Source: a virus
IMG/VR virus record: IMGVR_UViG_3300010883_019551
Location: 1-64,000 of that record
DNA: 64,000 nucleotides
Reading direction: 5' to 3' (one strand)
Position 1 is the stretch's first letter, and each line of letters begins with the position of its first letter. The notes beneath the pieces are model-generated. The model had not been told where the DNA came from and searched no databases. It saw only the letters and a list, made by a program, of their open reading frames with translations. Below are positions 18,229-27,242 of this stretch, in pieces. The translations under genes and the position numbers were made by a program.

Positions 18229-19007
18229 ACTCCTGATAATGCTGTTTTGATCTTGTCATGAGCGTTAACCAGCGTTTCAATTCTGTCAAGATTGATTTGA
18301 CAATCTCCATCGGAGACAGCGGAGGAAGGCTCAGGATGACATTCCGCAAATATTCCGTTATACTGAAACACGTCTGTTCCTAGCAAGAATCTCTCGGCAA
18401 GATCGCTGCGCCCTTGTATTCCATAAACATCTCTGCTTCTTTGGGTTGAGTGGGTGCAGTCAATAAAAACCTTATCATAGTGTTCTTGAAGTACGTCGAC
18501 AATGTCAAAGTCTACCAAGAGTTTGTGATAGCCATGCATGGTTCCACGCTCTGTAATCCATACTTCTGCATTTTCATTGGTCTCACGGACCTTATCAACA
18601 GAAACCACTAGATTATTTGGTCCTAACCACTGTCCCTTTTTAATATTGACAACATCAAAATGTCTAGCACATTCTACTACAAGATCTGTCTGACGACACA
18701 AAAATGCTGGGATTTGAATGCAATCAATAGTGCCCGCTAGCTTCTCAACTTGCCAGACCTCATGAACATCTGTGCATAGTCGAACACCAGGATGTCTATT
18801 TTTTACTTCTCTAAAGATTTCTAGACTTTCCTCTAAGCCCGGACCTCTGCCTCCATGGAGTGAGGTTCTATTGGCTTTATCAAATGATGCCTTCAAGTAC
18901 CAATCACGGCCGTTCATAACTCGAGCTAGCTCGTCAGAAACCTTGAAATAGTTCTCTCTGTTTTCTATAGAACAGGGTCCTAAAACCCATGTTGTCTCAT
19001 CTTTCAT
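18219..19007 (-). CDS. kdsA: Kdo-8-phosphate synthase-like enzyme
   Basis: 262 aa, close to the usual 280. Motifs of KdsA are clear: LGPCSIENRENY (9-20), KASFDKANRTSLHGGRGPG (about 39-57), LCTDVHE, QIPAFLCRQTDL (about 98-109), VNIKKGQWLGP and DCTHSTQ. It condenses phosphoenolpyruvate with arabinose-5-phosphate to make Kdo-8-phosphate, the precursor of the inner-core sugar Kdo. The Asn-rather-than-Cys metal position cannot be judged by eye. It is followed by the SpsF-like cytidylyltransferase with a 10-bp overlap, consistent with making CMP-Kdo or a relative. Confidence 0.85.
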   Translation of the reverse strand: MKDETTWVLGPCSIENRENYFKVSDELARVMNGRDWYLKASFDKANRTSLHGGRGPGLEESLEIFREVKNRHPGVRLCTDVHEVWQVEKLAGTIDCIQIPAFLCRQTDLVVECARHFDVVNIKKGQWLGPNNLVVSVDKVRETNENAEVWITERGTMHGYHKLLVDFDIVDVLQEHYDKVFIDCTHSTQRSRDVYGIQGRSDLAERFLLGTDVFQYNGIFAECHPEPSSAVSDGDCQINLDRIETLVNAHDKIKTALSGVWE

Positions 19008-19045
19008 CTTTAATTCCTTGTATACACATCAGTTGCGCTCATATC

Positions 19046-19051
19046 ATTATA
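19046..19051 (-). promoter_or_regulatory. Candidate -10 box upstream of the kdsA-like gene
   Basis: The 39-bp gap before the kdsA-like gene is one of the wider ones in the cluster. A perfect TATAAT overlaps the stop of the upstream gene; no convincing -35 box is present. It may be an internal promoter or chance in AT-rich DNA. Confidence 0.25.
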
Positions 19052-19706
19052 GCCTGTCTAGGCCTGCTTTGTACACTTTCACACAGGTATTCCAGTCATC
19101 TTCGTAATCAATGTCTAGAGACTCGGGAAAAGATGTCTCATAAAAGTATGGATTGTTCCCAACACGACGGCCTGTTTTCATAAATTTGTCTGCATCAAAC
19201 ATGTAAAAGAGAGAGTTTTCTCTATAAACCTCTTTCAGCTCCTGAGTTGGCAACAATATTTCTGGATCGTGGTTGTGAGGACACATAACTCCTTTTTCAT
19301 TTGTCCATAGGCGTTCTTGTATTACATCACACGCTGTGACAGAATCATGATGTGCTAGTTTAGAAATTGCAGACTTCAAAGTTTCCGGTCTTATAAAAGG
19401 ACTCGTGACATGAACCTGACAAATGGGGCCGGCTACTATGAACTGCATTATAAAATCGGTTATAAGACTACAAACAGAAATGTTATCTCCTAAAAGACTT
19501 GGGTTTCGCTCATATCCTCTTACATGGCTTAAGCTGGGATTGTCGGCGATTTCGTCTAATATCTTGTAGCTATCAGTATCAACATATACTTCAAAATCCC
19601 TAAGACGACTCAAGGTATGCACATAAAGTGGAACACCACCAAAGTCTCTAAAGTTTTTATTAGGTACTCTATTAGAATTCTCTTTTATGGGAACAAATAC
19701 CTTCAT
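19047..19706 (-). CDS. Cytidylyltransferase, NeuA/KdsB-like
   Basis: 219 aa. N-terminal motif VPIKENSNRVPNKNFRDFGG matches CMP-sugar synthetases (x-x-K-x-x-S-x-R-V-P-x-K-N). The following VYVDTDS strand and VHVTSPFIRP motif fit, and SLDIDYEDDW near the end is a typical acidic closing segment. It is 39 bp before the kdsA-like gene and overlaps the GT29-like gene by 4 bp. It probably activates the sugar used by that transferase. Substrate unknown. Confidence 0.8.
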   Translation of the reverse strand: MKVFVPIKENSNRVPNKNFRDFGGVPLYVHTLSRLRDFEVYVDTDSYKILDEIADNPSLSHVRGYERNPSLLGDNISVCSLITDFIMQFIVAGPICQVHVTSPFIRPETLKSAISKLAHHDSVTACDVIQERLWTNEKGVMCPHNHDPEILLPTQELKEVYRENSLFYMFDADKFMKTGRRVGNNPYFYETSFPESLDIDYEDDWNTCVKVYKAGLDRL

Positions 19707-20506
19707 ACATACTTTACCCGCAAGTGTTCTGGCAGGTTAACTAAATGTTCAGGTGTAACTTTGATTATTTCTTCAAGGTGATCTAATTTCAGCTTACTGG
19801 TTTCGAATACTTCCTCGGGGAATAAAAGATTTATGTCACCTACTGATGCTCTGTTGATTGCATCTTCTCTTTCTTCAACAATAGCATGAGCCATCCATGA
19901 TGAAATAGCAGCATCATGGCTAAAACCATCATATAAACTCGGAGGCTCTTCTCGATAGTAGTGAGGTCTTAGACATGATTTAGAATCGTCGCCGCCAAAG
20001 AAGCTAAAGCCGTATGTTGTTGTAGGAAGCCCAGCTGCCTTATGCCCTTCCATGGCTGTGATAACTGCCAGATATCCCGTTGTCCAATTACACACCCTTC
20101 CATCTGATCTTCGTCTAAACTGGCGCTCAGGAAGTACTCTAACTAATGACTTTTCCATGTTGAGAATTGGCGGTCCGATCTCCTTGTACACAGGGCCGTC
20201 CCTTCTAGTGGCATCCCACTTTTTCTTAATCCACACTTCTCTAAACTGGGTTCCGTCACGAAACGCTATTTCATAGTTTTTGGCTCTGGCCCAAATATCT
20301 GTCTTTGTCCCAACATACTCTTCGTAACCTTTAATTTTATAGCTATTGAGCCTAACAACTGTTCGAAATTGATCAATAATTGGGCCATACCTGTTAAGAA
20401 GCACACTTGGTGCGTTTCCGATTATTATACAACCTGATGTCAGATAGTCTAGATCTCCGCCGTATTTTTCTTCCCAGTCTTTCTTTAGTGTTTTGTAGTC
20501 TGACAT
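19703..20506 (-). CDS. GT29-like sialyltransferase
   Basis: 267 aa. It resembles the GT29 (eukaryotic-type) sialyltransferase motifs. Motif L is like CIIIGNAPSVLLN, then VVRLNSYKIKGYEEYVGTKT (about 50-69). Motif S is like NWTTGYLAVITAMEG, then YGFSFFGG (about 143-176), and a later HDAAISSWMAHAIVEE gives a His and Glu as in motifs III/VS. The family transfers sialic acid or Kdo-like sugars from CMP. There is no membrane anchor. It sits between a cytidylyltransferase and an FAD oxidoreductase gene, 1 bp from the latter. Call rests on motif pattern only. Confidence 0.7.
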   Translation of the reverse strand: MSDYKTLKKDWEEKYGGDLDYLTSGCIIIGNAPSVLLNRYGPIIDQFRTVVRLNSYKIKGYEEYVGTKTDIWARAKNYEIAFRDGTQFREVWIKKKWDATRRDGPVYKEIGPPILNMEKSLVRVLPERQFRRRSDGRVCNWTTGYLAVITAMEGHKAAGLPTTTYGFSFFGGDDSKSCLRPHYYREEPPSLYDGFSHDAAISSWMAHAIVEEREDAINRASVGDINLLFPEEVFETSKLKLDHLEEIIKVTPEHLVNLPEHLRVKYV

Positions 20507-21553
20507 TTATTCCTCGCTTAGTTTATCAATTATGTCTTTAGCAGCCATTACACATGTGTCTATCTTTCCAGAGAACACATTTATTATTTTTGGACCTGAA
20601 GATGACACGATGGTGGGTCTTCCATCAGTATCGTCCATGTTAGGTAGCACTGCTCTTACAGTGTACATGGACCCCTTGTATACCGCATCTGATAGAGAAG
20701 GGATATACTCTTTTCCCGTTTCAATAAATTTGGACCAGTTTGATTCAGCCGGATTGATAATAAACCCTCTGTTTAAGTCCTTGATCATGCTAACTGGTAC
20801 TTTGGGAAAGTGTCCTGTGTTGCTATAATGAATTGCGTGTACAACATTTCCCAAAAGAGACAGACCGCTGCGTCCGTACGGATCAACACACATAAAAGGA
20901 CCGTCCATAACAACTATGCTTTTATCCTGAATCTTACGGGGCATTTCTACCCCTATCTTTTCGCATACTTCGAACTGATAGTCAACCCTATTTTCCTCAT
21001 CTAACAGTTCATTAATATTAGCGTATGTACAGTTCAGAACAATATCAAAATTTTCAATATCCTTTTTTGTAAATTTAGTAGCCCAAAGCTTATTAACTCT
21101 AGAGCTCATGAGTCGTAGCCAACATGTATTATACACATTGTGATAGTCTAAGAGGGCTTCCCTTACTTTGACAGTCAATGCTATTTTATCATTATTTACA
21201 TGCTCAAAGTTGTCTACTACTTCATAATCTAAATTAAACGTGTCACAAAACTTGAGGTACTCATCTGGAGACACCATGCTGCCTTCATTAGAAATGCAGT
21301 AATAGTGATCATAGTCATCTACAACAGACTTCCTATACTCATCTACAAAAAAATCAATTGAATTTAGTAATGCTGTAACTGTCTCAGGACTTCTTGGATA
21401 ATGATATCCTCGGTGAAGCCTTAACTGATTTGTACGAGAGGCAGATGTCATAATGTCTTTTCTAGACTCGTAAAGGGTTACGTCATGTTTATCACTTAGC
21501 TTAAGTGCTATGGTTACCCCAAATATGCCGGCGCCGACAACAGCGATCCTCAT
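20507..21553 (-). CDS. FAD-dependent oxidoreductase (DAO family)
   Basis: 348 aa. N-terminal dinucleotide fold AVVGAGIFGVTIALKLSDKH followed by VTLYESRKD with the acidic end of the second strand. Then RTNQLRLHRGYHYPRSPET and, near the C-terminus, a PNMDDTDGRPTIV and INVFSGKIDTCVMA segment that would close the FAD site. The family oxidises amine or hydroxyl groups. It lies between a Gfo/Idh/MocA gene (4-bp overlap) and the GT29-like gene, so it likely modifies a sugar or sugar acid. Confidence 0.8.
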   Translation of the reverse strand: MRIAVVGAGIFGVTIALKLSDKHDVTLYESRKDIMTSASRTNQLRLHRGYHYPRSPETVTALLNSIDFFVDEYRKSVVDDYDHYYCISNEGSMVSPDEYLKFCDTFNLDYEVVDNFEHVNNDKIALTVKVREALLDYHNVYNTCWLRLMSSRVNKLWATKFTKKDIENFDIVLNCTYANINELLDEENRVDYQFEVCEKIGVEMPRKIQDKSIVVMDGPFMCVDPYGRSGLSLLGNVVHAIHYSNTGHFPKVPVSMIKDLNRGFIINPAESNWSKFIETGKEYIPSLSDAVYKGSMYTVRAVLPNMDDTDGRPTIVSSSGPKIINVFSGKIDTCVMAAKDIIDKLSEE

Positions 21554-22401
21554 TGTCTTACTCCGTCGATGAACTTTAATATTTTCTTAGATAAATCTAG
21601 ATTATTATAGTCCATGTTATTGTCGACTAAAGATAAAAAATTATCCCGCTGTATATCTAAAAGATTGTTGGCAGCGTTAGATGATACTTCAACTTCATCA
21701 TGCGCAAAGAATCCGGGGGTCCACATGTATAAACCGTTTTCTGTTTCATATACTACAGTCTTGTGTCTGGTTTTGCTTTTCCTATCAATATCAATTACAG
21801 CCTCGACTTCACCCATACTGAAGCTTAGAATACATGCGTCGTCTGAAATACTGCTTGATACTAAACTTTTCTCATGAAGATCCGGTGTGCCTAAGCTGTC
21901 AAAAAGTATTGATAGCTCATGACTGGCTAGATTTAAGAGAATATCATTATCAAAACTTCCCCATTTCTTCCAAACAAATGATGCCTTTTGGATCTTTGTG
22001 GTTGTCAAAGCATGCTTAAAAGACATGTAAGCAGGATCTGCAAGATACAAATAGTTTACTAGACAAACTTTATTATCTCGTGCGCATTCGATTCTTTCAA
22101 TATCTGGAACAGATGCGGCGGCCGGTTTCTCTAGCAAAATGTGCTTGTTGTGTTCTAGACACTGCACAGCAATATCTGGCAAATCGTCAATAGGCACAGC
22201 TATGACAATACAGTCAATCTCATCGTCGCCTAGTAGGTCGTCTATAGAAGAGAAAATTATATTGGGAAGTATTGTTCTTATTTTTTCTAGGTTGAGTTCA
22301 TTGCCGGCGGACACTACTCTTTTGACGTTTCTCTTTTTTGAGAAGCTTCTCGCAATATTACGCCCCCAGCGGCCAGATCCTATTATACCGACACTTTTCA
22401 T
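21550..22401 (-). CDS. Gfo/Idh/MocA-family oxidoreductase
   Basis: 283 aa. NAD(P) motif GIIGSGRWGRNIARSFSKK at the start, CIVIAVPIDDLPDIAVQCLE, and the family signature LLEKPAAASVPDIERI (about 94-109) with the catalytic Lys of EKP. It oxidises or reduces a sugar or sugar nucleotide. It overlaps the FAD oxidoreductase start by 4 bp and the GT4 stop by 1 bp. These two oxidoreductases may act in one tailoring pathway. Confidence 0.85.
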   Translation of the reverse strand: MKSVGIIGSGRWGRNIARSFSKKRNVKRVVSAGNELNLEKIRTILPNIIFSSIDDLLGDDEIDCIVIAVPIDDLPDIAVQCLEHNKHILLEKPAAASVPDIERIECARDNKVCLVNYLYLADPAYMSFKHALTTTKIQKASFVWKKWGSFDNDILLNLASHELSILFDSLGTPDLHEKSLVSSSISDDACILSFSMGEVEAVIDIDRKSKTRHKTVVYETENGLYMWTPGFFAHDEVEVSSNAANNLLDIQRDNFLSLVDNNMDYNNLDLSKKILKFIDGVRQ

Positions 22402-23315
22402 TAAAACAATTGTAACACGTGCTTGAAGTATTGGTCAATGCAATCTTCCCAATTTTTTGGCTCTAGAGCACTATTTTTTTCGAATTTGTTTTTCTTAAGT
22501 CGGTTTATAAGCTCATCGAATGATCTGTACACATGATTCTGTCCAACCATTTCAACAGCACCACCTGAATTCCACAGGGCATAAGTTGGAATTTCGCATG
22601 CGAGGCTCTCAATGATATGATTGGGTCCAGGATCGTGTCGAGAAGCAGAAATATACACGTCATAACGGGAAAGCTTTTCGCCTAAGTCCTTTCCGAATGT
22701 AGGTGGAATTATAACAGTATTTTGAAACTTTGCTTTTGTTCGACCGATATAGGTGAATGTGTAATCATTATTGACTTCTAACCACTTATCGAGCATTTGA
22801 TACACATCTTGCCCCTTGAGCGGATTATCGGACCAATGATGCGTTACTAAGTTTATTTTTCCATTATCTAATTTTGGCCTGGGACAGAAGTGTTCCTTGT
22901 TTGTCCCAGAGTACACCACATGATTTCTGAGACATCTCCAATCTTCTTTGGTATGATAGTCCATTATCCAGTTAGAGATAAACACACAAAGGTCTGTAAC
23001 CCCACTGGCGGCGGTTATCACAGGATCTATATCGTTGTCTAAACCTTTTCGTTGATCACACTCATTAATTCTATAGACAACTTTTGTTTGTGGCCGAACG
23101 GCTTTGTATTGTGCTATCTCATTAATCGATATTCCCATCTCATCATATCTTGGGTCAATCATAAAAATAAGATCAATACTTTCGTCCAGCTGATATACGG
23201 GCGTGAAGCCATACTTGGGTGCATATTTGTGGATAGCTTTAACAAAGTTGTTTCCGCCGCCCCACGGACCTTCTACCGGGTTTCTATTGATTAGTATTTT
23301 TTTGTTTCCACTCAT
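22401..23315 (-). CDS. Glycosyltransferase, GT4-like (GT-B)
   Basis: 304 aa. Starts ILINRNPVEGPWGGGNNF, a glycine-rich acceptor loop. The donor half has HHWSDNPLKGQDVYQML and a degenerate GT4 motif ISASRHDPGPNHIIESLACE (about 228-247), where Glu of HxxxE/ESLA is kept. It is shorter than the usual 370-400 aa. Its ATG lies inside the end of the preceding GT-B-like gene (overlap of about 30 bp). Donor and acceptor unknown. Confidence 0.75.
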   Translation of the reverse strand: MSGNKKILINRNPVEGPWGGGNNFVKAIHKYAPKYGFTPVYQLDESIDLIFMIDPRYDEMGISINEIAQYKAVRPQTKVVYRINECDQRKGLDNDIDPVITAASGVTDLCVFISNWIMDYHTKEDWRCLRNHVVYSGTNKEHFCPRPKLDNGKINLVTHHWSDNPLKGQDVYQMLDKWLEVNNDYTFTYIGRTKAKFQNTVIIPPTFGKDLGEKLSRYDVYISASRHDPGPNHIIESLACEIPTYALWNSGGAVEMVGQNHVYRSFDELINRLKKNKFEKNSALEPKNWEDCIDQYFKHVLQLF

Positions 23316-24504
23316 CTATTACTCCATAAACACTTTCCAAGTACAGACCGGTTGAATTAAACTCTGCAGCCCCTTCAAGTGTTTCTTTTAGAAATTTGTC
23401 TCTTTCTTCTTTTTTGTCTTCCCACTTATCCAAGACATTAAAGAAGTCCTCATGAACTGATATCGTTCCGTGATAGTTTTCAAAGTTTGCTACATTGCCC
23501 ATTTCCCTTATGATAACTGTTGGCTTGTCAACCTGTAAAGCTTTGAGACACATTGTAGAACCATAAGAAATAATACACTTTGAGTTTGATATAAGCCAAT
23601 TTTCTGCATACTCATCTGCTGTTATAACAAGCGGCATATTCGGGTCAAGTGATGCCCTGTTCTTTGTTACCATACTTTGAAGAAGGTGTACTAGAGCAGC
23701 TTCTTCTTTATTTTTTTCAGATGAGTCAATGATTCTGGGCGGGGGTTTTACCTTAAAGACGACTGGAAGTCTATAACGTTGCCACAAATCATTTATTTGT
23801 AAATTTTCAACGATAGTCATATCTGTTGTCATTCCGTCAAAGTCAACTCTATTAAGAACTATAAGAATATGAGAGTCTGTCTTTACCTCTGCTCTAATCA
23901 AATCATTTGAAGGAATTCCTGTGGTCATTATGTGATTATCAATATCATAAGCCTTGAGCCTATTTCTATCATATTCGCCGTAAATACAGAGCTTGTCATA
24001 AATTTTTCCCTGCTCTAGGGCAACAAACTTCCAAAGCCTTTCATTGTCAACATTGCCATGAATATTAGCAATTACTGGGATGTTTCTTTTTTTCATCTCT
24101 TCATAGAACGGTTCGAAAATAATCTTTGGAACTTGGTGACCTGCTGTTCTGGAGTCGTCGTATATTACACAATCAACATTAAATGTTGAAACCCTATCCA
24201 ACTCATTCACTAACGATGTTAATACATTTTCAATATCACTTTCGTACCAAATAGACACGCCTCTTTCATTAGTCACACGATTGGACCAGACTGTGTATGC
24301 ATGATCTTTGTTAAGACTATGCATTTCTTCCTTGATAACATCCACCTGGCGATTTTCGTTTATTGAATTCAAATTTGCAGCACCTAAAGCAAGAATTAAT
24401 ATATCATGAGTAATAGACAGCTGCTTAATGACGGGCATAATTCTTTCGGTGCGCCACCAATTGGTGCATAAAAATACTATACTACTTCTCATATTGGGAC
24501 TCAT
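23284..24504 (-). CDS. GT-B-like protein, tandem paralogue A
   Basis: 406 aa, possibly 402 if the second ATG (24490-24492) is used. It has two Rossmann-like halves: VIYDDSRTAG and VIANIHGNVDNERLWKF in the first, and CIISYGSTMCLKALQVDKPT (about 320-339) in the second. The last is like the phosphate-binding GS-T/S motif of CDP-glycerol and UDP-sugar GT-B transferases. It shares DDSR, IANxHGN, YGSTMC and the final NxxxLYxxxVYxVI pattern with the next gene, so the pair arose by duplication. Function in glycan transfer is inferred. Confidence 0.65.
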   Translation of the reverse strand: MSPNMRSSIVFLCTNWWRTERIMPVIKQLSITHDILILALGAANLNSINENRQVDVIKEEMHSLNKDHAYTVWSNRVTNERGVSIWYESDIENVLTSLVNELDRVSTFNVDCVIYDDSRTAGHQVPKIIFEPFYEEMKKRNIPVIANIHGNVDNERLWKFVALEQGKIYDKLCIYGEYDRNRLKAYDIDNHIMTTGIPSNDLIRAEVKTDSHILIVLNRVDFDGMTTDMTIVENLQINDLWQRYRLPVVFKVKPPPRIIDSSEKNKEEAALVHLLQSMVTKNRASLDPNMPLVITADEYAENWLISNSKCIISYGSTMCLKALQVDKPTVIIREMGNVANFENYHGTISVHEDFFNVLDKWEDKKEERDKFLKETLEGAAEFNSTGLYLESVYGVIDEWKQKNTNQ

Positions 24505-25603
24505 TAATTACATCATAAACAGCTTTCACATATAAATCTGATGCATTGCAGTCTACACCACCTGTTACAGTTCTATTAAGAAAGTCAATTCTTTCGTTCT
24601 CATACTTTTCTGGATTTAGAATGTAGTCAAAATAATCTTCGCCCATCTTTACTTTTGCGTAGTAATCATCAAAATTTCCGACGTCGCCCAACTGTTCAAA
24701 TATTATAGTAGGAATTCCTGCCTGGATTGACTTAAAGCACATTGTGGAACCGTAAGATAACACACATGCTGCAGGTTCAATCAGCTTAATATCACTCTCG
24801 ATCTTGGATATTATATTATACTCGAGTCCTTCCGGAATATTATTCTCTAGCAAAGATATCTCTTTCCGCACACTATGACCAAAGCGATGTTTAAGCTTAA
24901 AAGTTACCGGTAATTTTAGAATGTCTTGGAGTTCTAGTAGGCGCATTCTTTCTAATGTCTTCTTGTCATACAAATACCAGCTGTCTCTTTTGTGTCCAGG
25001 ATTTACAAAATTAACAATAACTAAAATTTGTTCATCTGACCTCACTATGTCAGCAGCAGCATCATTATCTGGGACACCACCTAATAAGAAGAAATCTTTC
25101 TTGGTCATGTCTACTAGATTTTGTTTTTCTTTGGGCCCGAATACAAAAAGCTTGTCAAAGAATTTTTCATGCCCGACGGTTAAAACAGCATTCCAGCGCT
25201 TTGGGTCTTCATTACCATGAGAATTAGCAATGACAGGCACACCGTGCTTTTTACACAGTCTATAAAGTTCATTGAGGCCTACTTTGTCTCTAGAATCGTC
25301 AAGTATTACAACATCAGTAAGCTTATGTGGTATGTCTTTCTTAAAGATATTGATACACTCCCCTCGTAACGCAGGTAGGCCGGCCATCGTCCTGACACCA
25401 CTTGAATTTAATACTTTGCTTATTCTGTCTTTGTTCTTTTCAATTATTTCTGTGAATCTATTAGCCTTATATGGGGTTTGATCGCTTACTTGGCCGGCAC
25501 ATATTACAATAACATCATGAGTTTCAGACATCTTGAGAACTGCTGGGAACATTCTTTCAGCATTTCTATGAATAGTTGCAATGAATACTACCTTTCTTCT
25601 CAT
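24482..25603 (-). CDS. GT-B-like protein, tandem paralogue B
   Basis: 373 aa. It shares with paralogue A the motifs VVILDDSRDKVG, PVIANSHGNEDPKRW, KLFVFGPKEK and CVLSYGSTMCFKSIQAGIPT (about 283-302). The two are too diverged to be a recent copy. Like GT-B enzymes the C-terminal half would bind the nucleotide-sugar phosphate. It is followed by paralogue A with a 23-bp overlap and lies 10 bp after the carbamoyltransferase. I cannot name the donor. Confidence 0.65.
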   Translation of the reverse strand: MRRKVVFIATIHRNAERMFPAVLKMSETHDVIVICAGQVSDQTPYKANRFTEIIEKNKDRISKVLNSSGVRTMAGLPALRGECINIFKKDIPHKLTDVVILDDSRDKVGLNELYRLCKKHGVPVIANSHGNEDPKRWNAVLTVGHEKFFDKLFVFGPKEKQNLVDMTKKDFFLLGGVPDNDAAADIVRSDEQILVIVNFVNPGHKRDSWYLYDKKTLERMRLLELQDILKLPVTFKLKHRFGHSVRKEISLLENNIPEGLEYNIISKIESDIKLIEPAACVLSYGSTMCFKSIQAGIPTIIFEQLGDVGNFDDYYAKVKMGEDYFDYILNPEKYENERIDFLNRTVTGGVDCNASDLYVKAVYDVINESQYEK

Positions 25604-25612
25604 GTAAATAAC

Positions 25613-27241
25613 CTAGCTTCTTTGAGCGATGAGATTATACTCAGGAAAGTATAGATAGTCAATTTCTGTGCCTAAAAAGCAGTTGACAGCGTGGTTGACG
25701 TCCTCACAGATAGGCTCTCTATCATTAAAGCTAGTATTTAGAATGATTGGTACACCTGACACTTCTTCCCACTTCTTGAGAAAGTTGTAATACCACTCGT
25801 TATCTTCTTTGCGGACAGTTTGAAGGCGCGCTGTGCCGTCAAAATGAACAACAGCGGGAACTTTGTCTTTTTTATCTTCTTTGAAGCTGAGCACAAATTG
25901 CATATAGGGAGATTCTTGATATTCAGTAAACCACTCACTTACTCGCTCTTCTAGAATCGATGGCGCGAAGGGCCTAAACCACTGTCTATGTTTTACCTTT
26001 TCGTTGATTATATCTTTCATGTTAGGATTCCTTGGGTCTGCTAAAATACTTCTATTTCCCAGCGCTCGGCGCCCTGATTCAGACTTTCCATGAAATACAG
26101 AGACTATATTACCCTCGGTCAGTAGTGATGTCACTCTGTCTAAAGTGCATTCCTCAAATTTAAGATCTTTGGTTTTCATGACTTCATCAAAATGTGATCT
26201 ATCCCATACTTCGCCCAAATAGGGCGTGAAGTTATGCTTCCATTCTATTCTTGGGTTACCCAAAACTTCATGCCAGACTATTTGCGCGGCTCCTAAAGTT
26301 AAACCCCCATCGTATGGAACAGGTGGTATATACACATTCTCTACTCTGTCCCCAAACCATGACTTAATTTTTCCCATTGCAACAGAATTTAGAACGACGC
26401 CGCCAGAAAGACAGATATTTTTTGTTGATGGCGATGACTGAAGTGCATAATCAATTAATTGATAGATTACTTTTTCTGTTGCCTTCTGGAGGCTGGCTGC
26501 TAAGTCAAATACATCTTGCTCAGTTTTTCTTCCAATAGCAGCCCAGGGCTCAAGATACGGATGTTTTGGGTCTCGATCAGATGTGGCGCCGACCGGCTGG
26601 TCTAACGGCTTCATCCCTGCAGGAAGTATGTCTACTGTCAACATTCTCCAAAAATCTTCTGCATATTTATCTTTATCCCCAAGTGCAGCCATGGCCATAA
26701 TAGTACCTTCTTGACCACCCTTTGGCCAACCATTCTGTAGCTTAAAAATGTATCTTGTGATTCTAGACCAAACACCTCCAATATTAACTTCATTTGGCCT
26801 GAATGTTCTGACATGCTTCATTGAATTGTCAGATCCATGCCACAAAGTACATGCAGACTCTCCTCCATTTTCATCTTCAGCTCCGCCGCCGTCCATAGTA
26901 AGGACAATAGCATCTTTAAGATTGCTAGAATAGAAGGCATTGGCAGCATGTGCCCTGTGATGAGAAACAAAATGAAATTTCCCACCATTCTTTTCAGCAG
27001 TCTGGCATGCTTTTTCGTAAGACGCTTTGTGCTCTGTTGTCTTTCTAACAGGATGTACTGACGCATAGTGAACTATTTCGTCTGCATGCTCCGGAGAACG
27101 ATCTGTTAAGAACTTGAGGGCATCGCCTGGTGGGCATTTCTCTCTATTGTACCTCTCATATTCTGCATGGATAAGAGGTTTTCCATTTTCTAGTACGGCG
27201 AAAGAGCAGTCGTGCCCACACCAAATTCCGGCAATCTTCAT
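25613..27241 (-). CDS. Carbamoyltransferase, NodU/CmcH family
   Basis: 542 aa from ATG 27241; a GTG four codons upstream sits too close to the ribosome site AGGAG. N-terminal Kae1/TsaD-like ASKHA domain: GIWCGHDCSFAV at the start, the metal-binding HHRAHAANAFY (about 94-104), and TMDGGGAEDE (about 118-127). The C-terminal YrdC-like part contains SGRRALGNRSILADPR and RPFAPSIL. These enzymes use carbamoyl phosphate and ATP to place a carbamoyl group on a sugar hydroxyl. It lies next to UDP-galactopyranose mutase, so a carbamoylated sugar in the glycan is likely. Confidence 0.9.
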   Translation of the reverse strand: MKIAGIWCGHDCSFAVLENGKPLIHAEYERYNREKCPPGDALKFLTDRSPEHADEIVHYASVHPVRKTTEHKASYEKACQTAEKNGGKFHFVSHHRAHAANAFYSSNLKDAIVLTMDGGGAEDENGGESACTLWHGSDNSMKHVRTFRPNEVNIGGVWSRITRYIFKLQNGWPKGGQEGTIMAMAALGDKDKYAEDFWRMLTVDILPAGMKPLDQPVGATSDRDPKHPYLEPWAAIGRKTEQDVFDLAASLQKATEKVIYQLIDYALQSSPSTKNICLSGGVVLNSVAMGKIKSWFGDRVENVYIPPVPYDGGLTLGAAQIVWHEVLGNPRIEWKHNFTPYLGEVWDRSHFDEVMKTKDLKFEECTLDRVTSLLTEGNIVSVFHGKSESGRRALGNRSILADPRNPNMKDIINEKVKHRQWFRPFAPSILEERVSEWFTEYQESPYMQFVLSFKEDKKDKVPAVVHFDGTARLQTVRKEDNEWYYNFLKKWEEVSGVPIILNTSFNDREPICEDVNHAVNCFLGTEIDYLYFPEYNLIAQRS

Positions 27242-27242
27242 T

